Source: Clostridia bacterium (GTDB taxonomy: Bacteria > Bacillota > Clostridia > Christensenellales > Aristaeellaceae). From it: 40,530 nt of DNA. Location: NCBI GenBank assembly GCA_017430225.1, contig JAFRNK010000060.1, positions 1 through 40,530 on the forward strand, given 5' to 3'. Below are positions 24,963 through 33,074 of this stretch, one piece after another (positions within the stretch are counted from its first letter, which is position 1; each line of letters begins with the position of its first letter). The notes below the pieces were generated by a model. It saw only the letters and a program-made list of their open reading frames with translations, was not told the origin of the DNA and made no database searches. A program made the position numbers and the translations under genes.

Positions 24963-26765
24963 ATGAGTCAGCAGCAAACGAAGACGAGTATTTTTGACAG
25001 GCTGCCCAGCCTGATCAAAAAGTCGAATGTCACCCTATTTCCCGAAGGGGCGATGGGCTACCTGATCGGGCCGACCCTGGCGCTGATGGCCAACTCCGTG
25101 CTGGCCAACTACTTCAACAAGTACATGACCGACGTGCTGAATATCAACAGTTGGGCCAGCGAGTTCTTCAAGTGGCTGCCCGTCATCTCGGTCATCTTTG
25201 TTGTGCTGGGCAACATCATTGTCGGCCGGCTGATGGACCGTAGCAAGTCCCGTGCCGGCAAGGCGCGCCCGCTGCTGCTGATTTCCGTGCCCATCAGCTT
25301 CCTGGCGCTGCTGATCCTGTTCGTGATCTCGCCGCTGGCAACGGATACCATCAACACCCAGGGCCAGAGCATGGCGCTGGTGTGCATCGCCATCGGTTAT
25401 AACCTGTGGTTCGCCTTCGCCTATCCCATGTACTATACGCCCCACGCGGCGCTGGTGAACCTGTCCACCCGCAACTCCAAGGACCGTACCCTGCTGGCGA
25501 CCCTCTCCAACGCCACGGCACTGGCAGCGATGGGCCTGTCCACCATGATCCTGCCGTTCTTCCTCTCCCTGCTGTTCGTCCCTCAGACCACCAACCTGCC
25601 GGAAGGCGCGGTGCTGCTGGAGAGCGGCGAATACGCGCTGAACGGCGTGGTGCTCTACGACGCGGTGGCCTCCTACAACAACTGGAAGATCTTCGTCATC
25701 GCCCTGACCGTCATCACCGTGGTCGGCGCGCTGGTCGAATTCATGTTCACTCGTGAGCGCGTCACCGAAGAATCCATGAACCAAGGCGAGGATACCGCCC
25801 CGGCCAAGGCCTTGCCCATCGGGAAGCAGGCCAAGATCTGCTTCGGTGACAAATTCTGGGTCATCATGATGGTGTTCTTCTTCTGCTATCAGCTGGGCGG
25901 CATGACCAAGAATGTCAGCCAGCTCTACTTCTGCCAGGCGATGTTCCCCAACGCCGACGGTGTTTACACCATCGCCAACGGCGGCACCATCTCCGGCCTG
26001 CTGGCCATCATCGGCGCGATCCCGACGGCGATCGGCATGGTGGCGGCTCCGATCCTTGCTAACAAGATCGGCAAGGGCAAGGCGATCCTCTGCGGCGCGG
26101 TCCTGGCCACCGTGGGCGGCGCGCTGGGCTTGCTGGCGCCCGCCAACCTGATCGTCGTCTACGTCTCCTTCATCCTGAAGGCGCTCGGCTCCACTCCCGC
26201 GATGTATCTCTCCATGGCGCTGCTGGCGGACGTGCTGGACCAGCAGGAGGCAGTCAACGGCGCGCGTACCGACGGCCTGACGATGACCATTTACGGCGCG
26301 ATCATGGCCGGCATGACCGGCGTGGCCACCGGTATCCTGAATATCGTCCTGTCCAACGTGGGCTATGCGGCGGACAATATCTCTTCCGAAGCCATCCGCG
26401 GCGCGATGCCCTGGGTGTTTATCGGCGTGGAAACCATCTGCTACCTTGCGATCTTCCTGTTCTTCATCTTCATGGGTGTTGAAAAGTTCGGCAAGTTTGA
26501 CCACGAGGCGATCGTGGCGGACCAGAAGGCTGCCGCCGCTGCCGAGGGCCGCGCCTATATCTCCGCACTGGACAAGGTCCGCCTGGAAGAAGGCGAGGAA
26601 GCCTATCAGGCCGAGCTCAAGAAGCAAGCTGACGCGAAAGCCGCTGAGGAAAAGAAGCTGGCCGCCATGTCCGCCGACGCGCGCAAAGCCCTGGAAGACA
26701 AAGAATCCGCGGTCAAGGCTGAGCTGAACAAGCTGCGCAAGGCCAACGGGAAAGCGGAAATCTGA
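24963..26765 (+). CDS. GPH-family (MelB-like) sugar:cation symporter
   Basis: The 600-residue product is a major-facilitator-fold sugar transporter with about 12 helices. It has the PEGAMGYLIGPTLALMANS start, the GRLMDRSKSRAGKARP loop between helices 2 and 3 (a GPH signature), and an AFAYPMYYTPHAALV helix. A polar insertion follows helix 6 (about 215-245). The last 90 residues are a charged, probably coiled-coil cytoplasmic tail rich in Ala, Lys and Glu, which is longer than in MelB (about 470 residues). The ATG at 24963 follows AGGAAGGA; an earlier ATG (24891) lacks a ribosome site. With amylase and GH31 genes nearby, uptake of a glycoside or oligosaccharide is likely. Confidence 0.9.
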   Translation: MSQQQTKTSIFDRLPSLIKKSNVTLFPEGAMGYLIGPTLALMANSVLANYFNKYMTDVLNINSWASEFFKWLPVISVIFVVLGNIIVGRLMDRSKSRAGKARPLLLISVPISFLALLILFVISPLATDTINTQGQSMALVCIAIGYNLWFAFAYPMYYTPHAALVNLSTRNSKDRTLLATLSNATALAAMGLSTMILPFFLSLLFVPQTTNLPEGAVLLESGEYALNGVVLYDAVASYNNWKIFVIALTVITVVGALVEFMFTRERVTEESMNQGEDTAPAKALPIGKQAKICFGDKFWVIMMVFFFCYQLGGMTKNVSQLYFCQAMFPNADGVYTIANGGTISGLLAIIGAIPTAIGMVAAPILANKIGKGKAILCGAVLATVGGALGLLAPANLIVVYVSFILKALGSTPAMYLSMALLADVLDQQEAVNGARTDGLTMTIYGAIMAGMTGVATGILNIVLSNVGYAADNISSEAIRGAMPWVFIGVETICYLAIFLFFIFMGVEKFGKFDHEAIVADQKAAAAAEGRAYISALDKVRLEEGEEAYQAELKKQADAKAAEEKKLAAMSADARKALEDKESAVKAELNKLRKANGKAEI

Positions 26766-26776
26766 GAATAAGGCGG

Positions 26777-26852
26777 AGTGCGGAGTTCGGAATGAGGAGT
26801 TAACAAATGTCTGTAATGACATTATCTGACTCCTCACTCCGCATTCCGCACT
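26777..26852. repeat. 76-base interspersed palindrome (REP/MITE-like)
   Basis: The left arm 26777-26800 and right arm 26829-26852 are 24-base inverted repeats with four mismatches, built from runs of AGTGCGGA and GGAATG. An inner stem AATGTC (26806-26811) with GACATT (26818-26823) extends the structure to the centre. There is no T-run. It fills nearly the whole gap between the symporter and the HAD gene, and its composition is unlike either. Confidence 0.75.
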
Positions 26853-26871
26853 ATTTATGAAAGGAACTTTC

Positions 26872-27528
26872 ATGATCTTATCTGCGGTCCTCTTCGACAT
26901 GGACGGCCTGCTCACGGACAGTGAGGGGTACGGCTATATATTACTGAAAAACGGCGGCCGGCAGCTCGGCTTCGAGCTGTCCGATCAGTTGCTCAGCGAT
27001 ATGACAGGCCTGAACGATACGGAATGTGTCGCCATACTCAAAGCGTATTGCCCCGGCCTGGACGGAAAGCGGCTGCTTCAGATTTATCACGAGGGCATGC
27101 ATGCCGCTTCGCTGCGCGGGGAGGTTCCGCTGAAACCCGGCGTGCGCGAGCTGCTGGACGTGCTGGACGCGCACCGTGTGCGCCGTGCTGTCGCGTCGAG
27201 CAATGAGCGTTTTCTGGTGGAGAGCTACCTGCGCGGCCACGGCATTCTGGAACGCTTTGACGCGCTCGTTTGCGGCGATATGATCGCGCAGTCCAAGCCT
27301 GCGCCGGACATCTACCTGGCCGCGGCAGACGCGCTCGGCGTACGTCCGGAAAACTGCCTGGTGCTGGAGGATTCCCCGAACGGACTCAAATCCGGCCGTG
27401 CAGCCGGCATGCGCACCTGTATGGTGCCGGACCGCATCCCCTTTACCGAAGCCCTGAAACCTTATGTGGACGATGTGCGGGACAGCCTCCATGACGTCAT
27501 CCCCCTGATCGAGCCATGGCTGAGCTGA
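26872..27528 (+). CDS. HAD-superfamily phosphatase (beta-phosphoglucomutase-like)
   Basis: The 218-residue product has HAD motif I LFDMDGLLTDSE with the nucleophile and acid Asp pair, motif II VASSNE, the motif III Lys in QSKPAPDIYLAAA, and motif IV VLEDSPNGLKSG. The helical cap after motif I fits the beta-phosphoglucomutase/sugar-phosphatase subclass. The second Met (26872) is chosen, because AAAGGAAC precedes it; the first ATG at 26857 has no ribosome site. It overlaps rlmH by 13 bases. The substrate is probably a sugar phosphate. Confidence 0.9.
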   Translation: MILSAVLFDMDGLLTDSEGYGYILLKNGGRQLGFELSDQLLSDMTGLNDTECVAILKAYCPGLDGKRLLQIYHEGMHAASLRGEVPLKPGVRELLDVLDAHRVRRAVASSNERFLVESYLRGHGILERFDALVCGDMIAQSKPAPDIYLAAADALGVRPENCLVLEDSPNGLKSGRAAGMRTCMVPDRIPFTEALKPYVDDVRDSLHDVIPLIEPWLS

Positions 27529-27992
27529 TTCTGTGCGTGGGCCGCCTGAAAGAGGCGTACTGGCGGGACGCCTGCGGCGAATACTTGAAACGCCTCAGTC
27601 GGTACGGCAAGTCTGAACTCATTGAAGTGGACGACTTGCCGGAGCCGGAGCATGCTTCTGACGCAGACCGGCAGAAGATCATGCAGAAGGAAGGCGAGGC
27701 CCTGCTCAAACGCATCCGCCCCACGGACCATGTGGTGGCGCTGTGCATTGACGCTCCCCAACTGACCAGCGAAGGGCTGGCGGATTTACTGCAGGCGCGT
27801 GATCAGCAGGGCGGCCGCACCGTGTTTGTGATCGGCGGCTCGCTCGGTCTTTCCGGTCAGGTCGTCGCCCGCGCCGACCGCCGCCTGTCCATGTCCAAAA
27901 TGACTTTCCCGCACCAGCTCGCGCGGGTCATGCTGCTGGAGCAGCTCTACCGCGCGCGGAAGATTCTGGCGGGGGAAAGATACCACAAGTAG
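27516..27992 (+). CDS. rlmH: 23S rRNA pseudouridine1915 N3-methyltransferase RlmH
   Basis: RlmH methylates pseudouridine 1915 in helix 69 of 23S rRNA, using SAM. The 158-residue product is full length and has the SPOUT knot motifs: FVIGGSLGLS (about 107-116), ADRRLSMSKMTFPHQLAR (about 120-140) and the C-terminal LLEQLYRARKILAGERYHK region, all diagnostic. It starts inside the HAD gene's end, so translation is probably coupled. A hairpin with a short T-run follows. Confidence 0.97.
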   Translation: MAELILCVGRLKEAYWRDACGEYLKRLSRYGKSELIEVDDLPEPEHASDADRQKIMQKEGEALLKRIRPTDHVVALCIDAPQLTSEGLADLLQARDQQGGRTVFVIGGSLGLSGQVVARADRRLSMSKMTFPHQLARVMLLEQLYRARKILAGERYHK

Positions 27993-28007
27993 TTTATGAG
28001 CAATCAA

Positions 28008-28032
28008 GGCGCTTCCCGGGAAGCGCCGTTTT
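28008..28032 (+). terminator. likely terminator after rlmH
   Basis: GGCGCTTCCC (28008-28017) is directly followed by its complement GGGAAGCGCC (28018-28027), then GTTTTC. The perfect stem is strong but the T-run is only four bases, so termination may be partial and the next gene might be read through. Confidence 0.65.
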
Positions 28033-28070
28033 CAAACAGACCGCGGCGTCAGGGAGGTGAAACAGCCGTC

Positions 28071-29582
28071 ATGGAGTATGTCTGGTATATCATCGCGGCG
28101 CTCGGCGCGGGCATCGGCACAGGCCTGGCCGGGCTTTCCGCGGCGACGGTCATGGTACCTGTCCTGATCGTCTTGTGCCCTTCCTTTTCCGGTGAGACCG
28201 GCGCGTACCAGGCGACCGCCATCGCCCTGGCGTCCGATATCCTCGGCTCTGCCGTCACGACCTATACCTATGCGAGACACAAAAACATCGATCTGAAGCG
28301 CGGCTGGGTCATGCTGGTCTGCATCCTGACCATGTGCACGGTGGGCAGCTATGTCGCCTTTATCGTCGGCAACGTGGTGCTGGGCAGCTTCACGCTTTTC
28401 CTGACGTTTTGCATCGGCATCCGCTTCCTGGTCAAGCCGGATACCAGCCGGACAAACCAGGCTGCGAGGGGCGAAAAACTGGATTGGAAAGGCGTCGTGT
28501 TTTCATTGTTCTGGGGCCTGACCATCGGCTTCGGGACGGGTTTCGTGGGCACGGGCGGCGGCATGATGATGCTGATTGTATTCACGGTTTTCCTCGGCAT
28601 GGAACTGAAAACGGCGGTCGGCACCAGCACGTTCATCATGACGTTCACAGCACTGATCGCTTCGGTCAGCCATATTCTGATCCATCCTGCCATCGTGCTG
28701 GAGAAATGGGACGTGATGCTGATCTGCATCGCCGTCGCGACGGCGGCGAGCCTGATCTCCGCGCGCTTTGCCAACCGGGTGAAAAACCGCATGGTAGGCC
28801 TGGTGACCGGCGCGGTGCTGACCGTTCTCGGCGCGGCCATGCTGATCCTGAACTATTGGGATTTCCTCTCACGGTACCCGCTGTTTACGCAGACGCTGTC
28901 CTGTTTCGGGATTTTTCTGGCGTATGTCATCCCCTCTGTGGCGATCCTCGTCCTGGTCCGATTCCTGACCAGGATCCCCTCGTTCGTCTTCCGGAAGCTG
29001 CTGCACATCCTGGCTTTTACCTTTTCTTCCGTGACGATCATGACCGCGCCGGGCTGGCAGGCGGCGGTGGTGACCTGCGTGGTTGCAGGCCTAATCATCT
29101 ATCCAGTGCTGAACATATGCGAAAAAGAGACCTGGTATCCGAAGCTGTTCGTGCAGAAGAGCCCCGGGGAAGTAAAACGCAGCATGATCATGATCTTCTC
29201 CGTGGTCGCCGCCGTCGTAGGCGTGGCATGGGGCGCTTTCGGCCAGCAAAAACTCGGCGCTGCGGCGATCCTCATGTGGGGTACCGGAGACGCCGCGGCG
29301 GCTTTGGTCGGTATCCCCTTCGGGAAGCACAAGGTCAAATCCAGATGGACTGACGGGAAAAAGTCTTGGGAGGGCAGCGCGGCGATGTTTGCCGTTTCGT
29401 TCCTGTGCGGGCTCGGGATGCTGCTGCTGGCGCAGAAACTGCCGCTTCCGCGCGCGCTGTATACCGCGGCTGCCGGAGCGTTCCTCGGAGCGGCGACGGA
29501 ACTCTTTTCTCCCAGCGAATATGATACCGTCACCGTCCCGGTGGCCATAGCGGCCGTGCTGCTGCTGATGGGAAGCGTCTGA
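28071..29582 (+). CDS. fusion of TauE/SafE permease and CTP-dependent lipid kinase-like domain
   Basis: The 503-residue membrane protein joins two families. Residues 1-265 are a TauE/SafE (DUF81) permease with two inverted halves, each with its Gly-rich motif (GAGIGTGLAGLSAATVM near 10-26; GFGTGFVGTGGGMMM near 152-166). Residues about 305-503 resemble the dolichol kinase/phytol kinase/cytidylyltransferase membrane family: FRKLLHILAF (about 306-315), WGTGDAAAALVGIPFGKHK (about 403-421), KKSWEGSAAMF and a final DTVTVPVAIAAVLLL. The first half would move an organic anion such as sulfite or a sulfonate; the second would phosphorylate a lipid alcohol with CTP. One uninterrupted frame spans both. 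GGGAGG lies 13 bases before the ATG, longer than ideal. Confidence 0.85.
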   Translation: MEYVWYIIAALGAGIGTGLAGLSAATVMVPVLIVLCPSFSGETGAYQATAIALASDILGSAVTTYTYARHKNIDLKRGWVMLVCILTMCTVGSYVAFIVGNVVLGSFTLFLTFCIGIRFLVKPDTSRTNQAARGEKLDWKGVVFSLFWGLTIGFGTGFVGTGGGMMMLIVFTVFLGMELKTAVGTSTFIMTFTALIASVSHILIHPAIVLEKWDVMLICIAVATAASLISARFANRVKNRMVGLVTGAVLTVLGAAMLILNYWDFLSRYPLFTQTLSCFGIFLAYVIPSVAILVLVRFLTRIPSFVFRKLLHILAFTFSSVTIMTAPGWQAAVVTCVVAGLIIYPVLNICEKETWYPKLFVQKSPGEVKRSMIMIFSVVAAVVGVAWGAFGQQKLGAAAILMWGTGDAAAALVGIPFGKHKVKSRWTDGKKSWEGSAAMFAVSFLCGLGMLLLAQKLPLPRALYTAAAGAFLGAATELFSPSEYDTVTVPVAIAAVLLLMGSV

Positions 29583-29620
29583 AGAATTGTGGTCATAGTA
29601 TAAAGCCTTCGTCCATCAGG

Positions 29621-29647
29621 AAAAACAGATGGGTGACGGCTGTTTTT
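29621..29647. terminator. A/T-rich intrinsic terminator
   Basis: AAAAACAG (29621-29628) pairs with CTGTTTTT (29640-29647) around an 11-base loop. It follows the fusion gene's stop by 39 bases and precedes the amylase promoter. Confidence 0.65.
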
Positions 29648-29727
29648 ATGCTGTCCTGGGTTTACTCTGATGAACGCCTCACTGCGTGCTGTAATTGTAA
29701 AATCCGGCAAGGAAAAAATCCCAAAAT

Positions 29728-29756
29728 TTGACAAATCCCTCCAATTGTGGTAAAAC
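29728..29756 (+). promoter_or_regulatory. promoter of the alpha-amylase gene
   Basis: TTGACA (29728-29733), 17 bases, TAAAAC (29751-29756) with TGTGG before it. The leader to the TTG start at 29788 is only about 25 bases. Confidence 0.72.
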
Positions 29757-29787
29757 ATGCCGAATCCAGCGCAAAAGGAGGGATTTG

Positions 29788-31260
29788 TTGGATTTTAACG
29801 AAACGATGATGCAGTATTTCGAGTGGTATCTCCCGAACGACGGCCTGTGGTGGAAGCGCTGCGCGGCCAAGGCGGAGAACCTTGCAGCCCTGGGAATTAC
29901 ACAAGTATGGTTACCGCCGGCCTATAAAGGCACCTCACAGGAAGATGTGGGATACGGCGTTTATGATATGTACGATCTCGGAGAGTTCGACCAGAAGGGA
30001 ACGATCCGGACAAAATACGGCACCAAAGAAGAATATATTGATGCGGTGCGCGCCTTTCACCGGGCGGGCATTCGTGTATTCGGCGATATCGTGCTCAATC
30101 ACCGCATGGGCGGCGATGAGCTTGAGAATATCACCGCGGTCACGGATGATCCGGAGAACCGCACCAAACAGCTCGGCGGTGAGCAGACCATCCGCGCATG
30201 GTCGAAATTCACATTCCCCGGACGCAAGGGGAAATACAGCCGCTTTACCTGGGATCACCGGCATTTTTCCGGTACTGACTGGGACGAGAACGCGCGGGAA
30301 AAGGGCAACATCTACCGGTTTACGGGCAAGCGCTGGGCACCGGAGACGGACCCTGAAAACGGAAATTTCGATTATCTCATGGGCATGAACGTGGACATGT
30401 CCAACCCGGAAGTCGTGCGCGAAACGAAGCGCTGGCTCAACTGGTACCTGAAAGAGACGGGCATCGACGGCCTGCGGCTGGACGCGGTTAAGCACATCAG
30501 CTTCCCGTTCTACCGTGAGCTGCTGCTCGACGTGCGCGACGGCGGCCGGCGGGATCTCCCCGCGGTCGGCGAATACTGGAGCGGCGACGTGGAACGCCTC
30601 AAGCATTACCTGGACGCGGTGGACAATGAAATGTCCCTGTTCGACGTCGCGCTGCACTACAATATTTTCCACGCCTCACAGGCCGGCGCGAACTATGACC
30701 TCAGGACCATCTTCAACAATACGCTGGTCCGGGAACGGCCCGGGAACGCCGTGACCTTTGTGGACAACCACGACACCCAGTACGGGCAGAGCCTGCAGTC
30801 CTTTGTGGACGGCTGGTTCAAGCCCCTGGCCTACGCCCTGATCCTGCTCAGGAAAGAGGGCGTGCCCTGCGTGTTCTACTCGGATTATTACGGAAATCCC
30901 GTCCGCAACCGGCCGCTGGTGCCCAACCTCGGCAAGTTGATTAAACTGCGCCACGCCTACGCTTACGGTGAACAGGCGGACTATTTCGAGCAGGCGCACC
31001 TGATCGGCTGGGTACGGCGCGGAGACGAGAAGCATGAAGATTCAGGCCTCGCGGCGGTGCTTTCCAACGGTGACGGCGGCAGCCTGCGCATGAAGATCGG
31101 TGAGAAATTTGCCGGCGAAACCTTCCGCGACGTGCTCGGCGGCTGTCCTGAACCGGTCGTGATCGACGACGACGGTTTCGGCGTGTTCAGCACGAAGGGC
31201 CGCAGTCTCGCGGTCTGGGTGCGCGAATCCGCTTTTGAAAACCTGGTTGTCAACGAATAA
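29788..31260 (+). CDS. cytoplasmic alpha-amylase, GH13_5 type
   Basis: The 490-residue enzyme hydrolyses alpha-1,4-glucans such as starch or glycogen. It has no signal peptide, so it acts inside the cell. The start MMQYFEWYLPNDGLWW and LPPAYKG are typical of the GH13_5 cytoplasmic group. The catalytic residues are present: nucleophile D232 (GLRLDAVKH), acid/base E262 (VGEYW) and D329 with H328 (FVDNHDTQ). The start is TTG at 29788, six bases after GGAGG; a TTG at 29785 is adjacent and no ATG is close. A hairpin terminator follows. Together with the symporter and GH31 genes it points to use of internal or imported glucans. Confidence 0.96.
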   Translation: MDFNETMMQYFEWYLPNDGLWWKRCAAKAENLAALGITQVWLPPAYKGTSQEDVGYGVYDMYDLGEFDQKGTIRTKYGTKEEYIDAVRAFHRAGIRVFGDIVLNHRMGGDELENITAVTDDPENRTKQLGGEQTIRAWSKFTFPGRKGKYSRFTWDHRHFSGTDWDENAREKGNIYRFTGKRWAPETDPENGNFDYLMGMNVDMSNPEVVRETKRWLNWYLKETGIDGLRLDAVKHISFPFYRELLLDVRDGGRRDLPAVGEYWSGDVERLKHYLDAVDNEMSLFDVALHYNIFHASQAGANYDLRTIFNNTLVRERPGNAVTFVDNHDTQYGQSLQSFVDGWFKPLAYALILLRKEGVPCVFYSDYYGNPVRNRPLVPNLGKLIKLRHAYAYGEQADYFEQAHLIGWVRRGDEKHEDSGLAAVLSNGDGGSLRMKIGEKFAGETFRDVLGGCPEPVVIDDDGFGVFSTKGRSLAVWVRESAFENLVVNE

Positions 31261-31314
31261 AGAACACTGAAAAAAACTCTATTCATTAAGAAATCCCAGG
31301 GTAATACACTGCTC

Positions 31315-31357
31315 AGGGGATGTTGCAGAAGATCATCAGCAACATCCCCTCTTTTTT
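31315..31357 (+). terminator. intrinsic terminator after the amylase
   Basis: AGGGGATGTTGC (31315-31326) pairs perfectly with GCAACATCCCCT (31339-31350) and is followed by C and six T. It ends the amylase transcript before the hairpin array at 31383-31636. Confidence 0.9.
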
Positions 31358-31382
31358 CAGGTATATCGTTTTTCCAAATAGA

Positions 31383-31636
31383 TTGTGCAACAAAGAATGT
31401 CAGGTAATCAGAAAACTCCGGGAGGTTTGGAGGGGCCGCAGCCCCTCCAAGTATAATCCGCAGCAGCGACATGTGCGGTGCGAGGAGTATTTTTGCGAAG
31501 CAGAGCTTGCCCTGCGAGAGCAAAAATGCTTTCCTTGCACCTTTTCCGCCCGGGAGTCCCGAAGGGACGAGAGGAAAAGGTGTTTTGTCGATCAAATGGA
31601 TACTCCATTTGATCGATGGGGTTGTGCAACAACCCC
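31383..31636. repeat. array of five hairpins bounded by TTGTGCAACAA
   Basis: A gene-free stretch holds five separate stems in a row: TTGGAGGGGC with GCCCCTCCAA (31427-31450); ATTTTTGC with GCAAAAAT (31489-31527) plus an inner GCAG/CTGC; CACCTTTTCC with GGAAAAGGTG (31538-31582) plus an inner GTCCC/GGGAC; TCGATCAAATGGA with TCCATTTGATCGA (31588-31616), 13 bp perfect; and GGGGTTGT with ACAACCCC (31618-31636). The block begins and ends with TTGTGCAACAA (31383-31393 and 31622-31632), and a third copy is at 148-158 within a similar hairpin pair. It could be a structured RNA, a small non-coding mobile repeat, or the long 3' end of the minus-strand gene at 31649. There is no significant reading frame or recognised RNA family. 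Confidence 0.7.
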
Positions 31637-31648
31637 TTCTTTGGGTTC

Positions 31649-32968
31649 TTATTTTGCTTTTCTGAACTTTGACAAGATATAAGGCGGTTCGTACTGGTTG
31701 CTCAGCTTTTGCAGCAGGTGGATCGCGTCGTGCTCGGACTGGTATCCGGTCTCGGAGAGGATCTCCTGCGGGACGAGTGCCGGCTCGTACTCGTGCAGAA
31801 TGCGCATCAGGTGCTGCTGCGCGTGCGCGATGTCGGCGTTCGCGGCGTAGAAATAAAGGCTGTTTCCGCCTTTCATGCCGGCCTGGGGCCGGATGACGGC
31901 GCGGATTTTCATTTTAGAGAAATAGGGCTTCAGGTTGCGGTAGATGTGGTCGTTCATATCGTCGGCAGCCACGATCTTGAGATAGACGATCTCCGACACG
32001 GTGAAATGGTCGTCGTCCAGATAGTGGCGGTAGGGCGATCTTTTCAGCTGGTCGTAGATGATACGCTCGTTTTCGGTCAGCGGGCCGTGGTGGTAGATAT
32101 AATTCCGATCCTTGTGGATGGTGTAGATGAAGTAGCTGACGTTCATGTCGTCTAGGCGCTTCATCAGCCAGCGGGAGGACGTCGGATCGATAGTGACCGT
32201 AGAAATGTAGGCATTGTTGTTCGCATCATAGAGCGCGGCGCCGTCCATCACGATCAGCGGCACATTCCATTTGATGTTGTTTAGCTGCGAGGTCAGGAAA
32301 GCTGGCGCGTGCTCGGACATCAGGCAGATCTTTGCTCCGTCATTGTACAGCCGGCCCAGCCGGAACTGGACGGAGGACGAGATGCGCGACAGCTGGTCGG
32401 GCACCAGGTCTTCCGTGCGCAGGAAGAAGACGAAGCCGTTCTGCTTCTTCCGGGGGATGTGGAGGAGGTTCACGCCGATGGCGACGACAGTGCCGACCAC
32501 CACGTCCAGTATGCGGTGGAAGGCCTGCAGCAGCGGGTCCTCAATATCCGGGTACGCGATGACCACGCAGACGAATACGATCGCCGCCAGGCAGGAGGTG
32601 TCCGGCTGGCGGATTATCACCGCGCTGTACAGCGAGATCAGCACGCCGAGGCCCATCAGGGGGTACAGAACCGGCATCCGTTTGCCCAGTGCGGGGAAGA
32701 TGGATACGAACAGCAGGAACAGGAGACCCCAGAACGCGCCGATCAGGGTACCGGCGATGCGGTTCCAGGCGTACTCCCTTGTGTCATGCACGTAGGGCTG
32801 CATGCAGATGATGGCGGTGATGGCCGCCTCGGCGGACATGTCCTGCCCGCGGTAGCCTCGCAGGGCGTAAAACAGCAGGCACAAGGTCACCGCGATGCTG
32901 GTCTTGATGATACGCTGCCCGACTGGGGGCAGGTAAATGCTATGGAAAAAATCTCGGATTTTCGACAA
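31649..32968 (-). CDS. FUSC/aromatic acid exporter-type membrane protein with C-terminal soluble domain
   Basis: The 439-residue product has about six membrane helices in residues 15-180, in the pattern of the aromatic acid exporter/FUSC family: RIIKTSIAVTLCLLFY, SAEAAITAIICMQPYV, YAWNRIAGTLIGAFWGLL and AFHRILDVVVGTVVAIGVN. Residues about 195-439 form a soluble domain. Its PLIVMDGAALYDANNNAYIS segment recalls motif I of HAD phosphatases but lacks the normal nucleophile pattern, so it is probably a non-catalytic binding domain. The start is TTG at 32968, six bases after AAAGGAG; upstream in-frame codons lie in the leader and have no ribosome site. The structured leader and promoter are described separately. 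Confidence 0.82.
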   Translation of the reverse strand: MSKIRDFFHSIYLPPVGQRIIKTSIAVTLCLLFYALRGYRGQDMSAEAAITAIICMQPYVHDTREYAWNRIAGTLIGAFWGLLFLLFVSIFPALGKRMPVLYPLMGLGVLISLYSAVIIRQPDTSCLAAIVFVCVVIAYPDIEDPLLQAFHRILDVVVGTVVAIGVNLLHIPRKKQNGFVFFLRTEDLVPDQLSRISSSVQFRLGRLYNDGAKICLMSEHAPAFLTSQLNNIKWNVPLIVMDGAALYDANNNAYISTVTIDPTSSRWLMKRLDDMNVSYFIYTIHKDRNYIYHHGPLTENERIIYDQLKRSPYRHYLDDDHFTVSEIVYLKIVAADDMNDHIYRNLKPYFSKMKIRAVIRPQAGMKGGNSLYFYAANADIAHAQQHLMRILHEYEPALVPQEILSETGYQSEHDAIHLLQKLSNQYEPPYILSKFRKAK

Positions 32969-33069
32969 ACTAAACTCCTTTGTATACTGGGATTGAAATA
33001 TTGCGCCGTAGCGGACGCCTGCGGCAGGGCGTGAGAATCCGGCGGTTGATTGCCGCGGTATCTCACACC
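32969..33069 (-). promoter_or_regulatory. structured 5' leader with competing stems, possible riboregulator
   Basis: The predicted transcript from the promoter at 33075-33103 starts near 33068 and runs about 100 bases to the TTG start. It can form a 9-bp stem between TCTCACACC (33061-33069, plus strand) and GGCGTGAGA (33028-33036), with an inner GCGG/CCGC stem (33042-33045 with 33053-33056). GGCGT (33028-33032) can pair instead with ACGCC (33015-33019), and GCCG (33005-33008) with CGGC (33022-33025), so alternative folds exclude each other. AAAGGAG follows. It matches no riboswitch class I can name. Confidence 0.45.
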
Positions 33070-33074
33070 TTCTG

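Noticed and set aside
25035-26915. Long minus-strand frame opposite the GPH symporter
   Set aside because: The product is His/Asp/Gln-rich and domain-free, typical of an antisense shadow of a GC-rich membrane protein gene.
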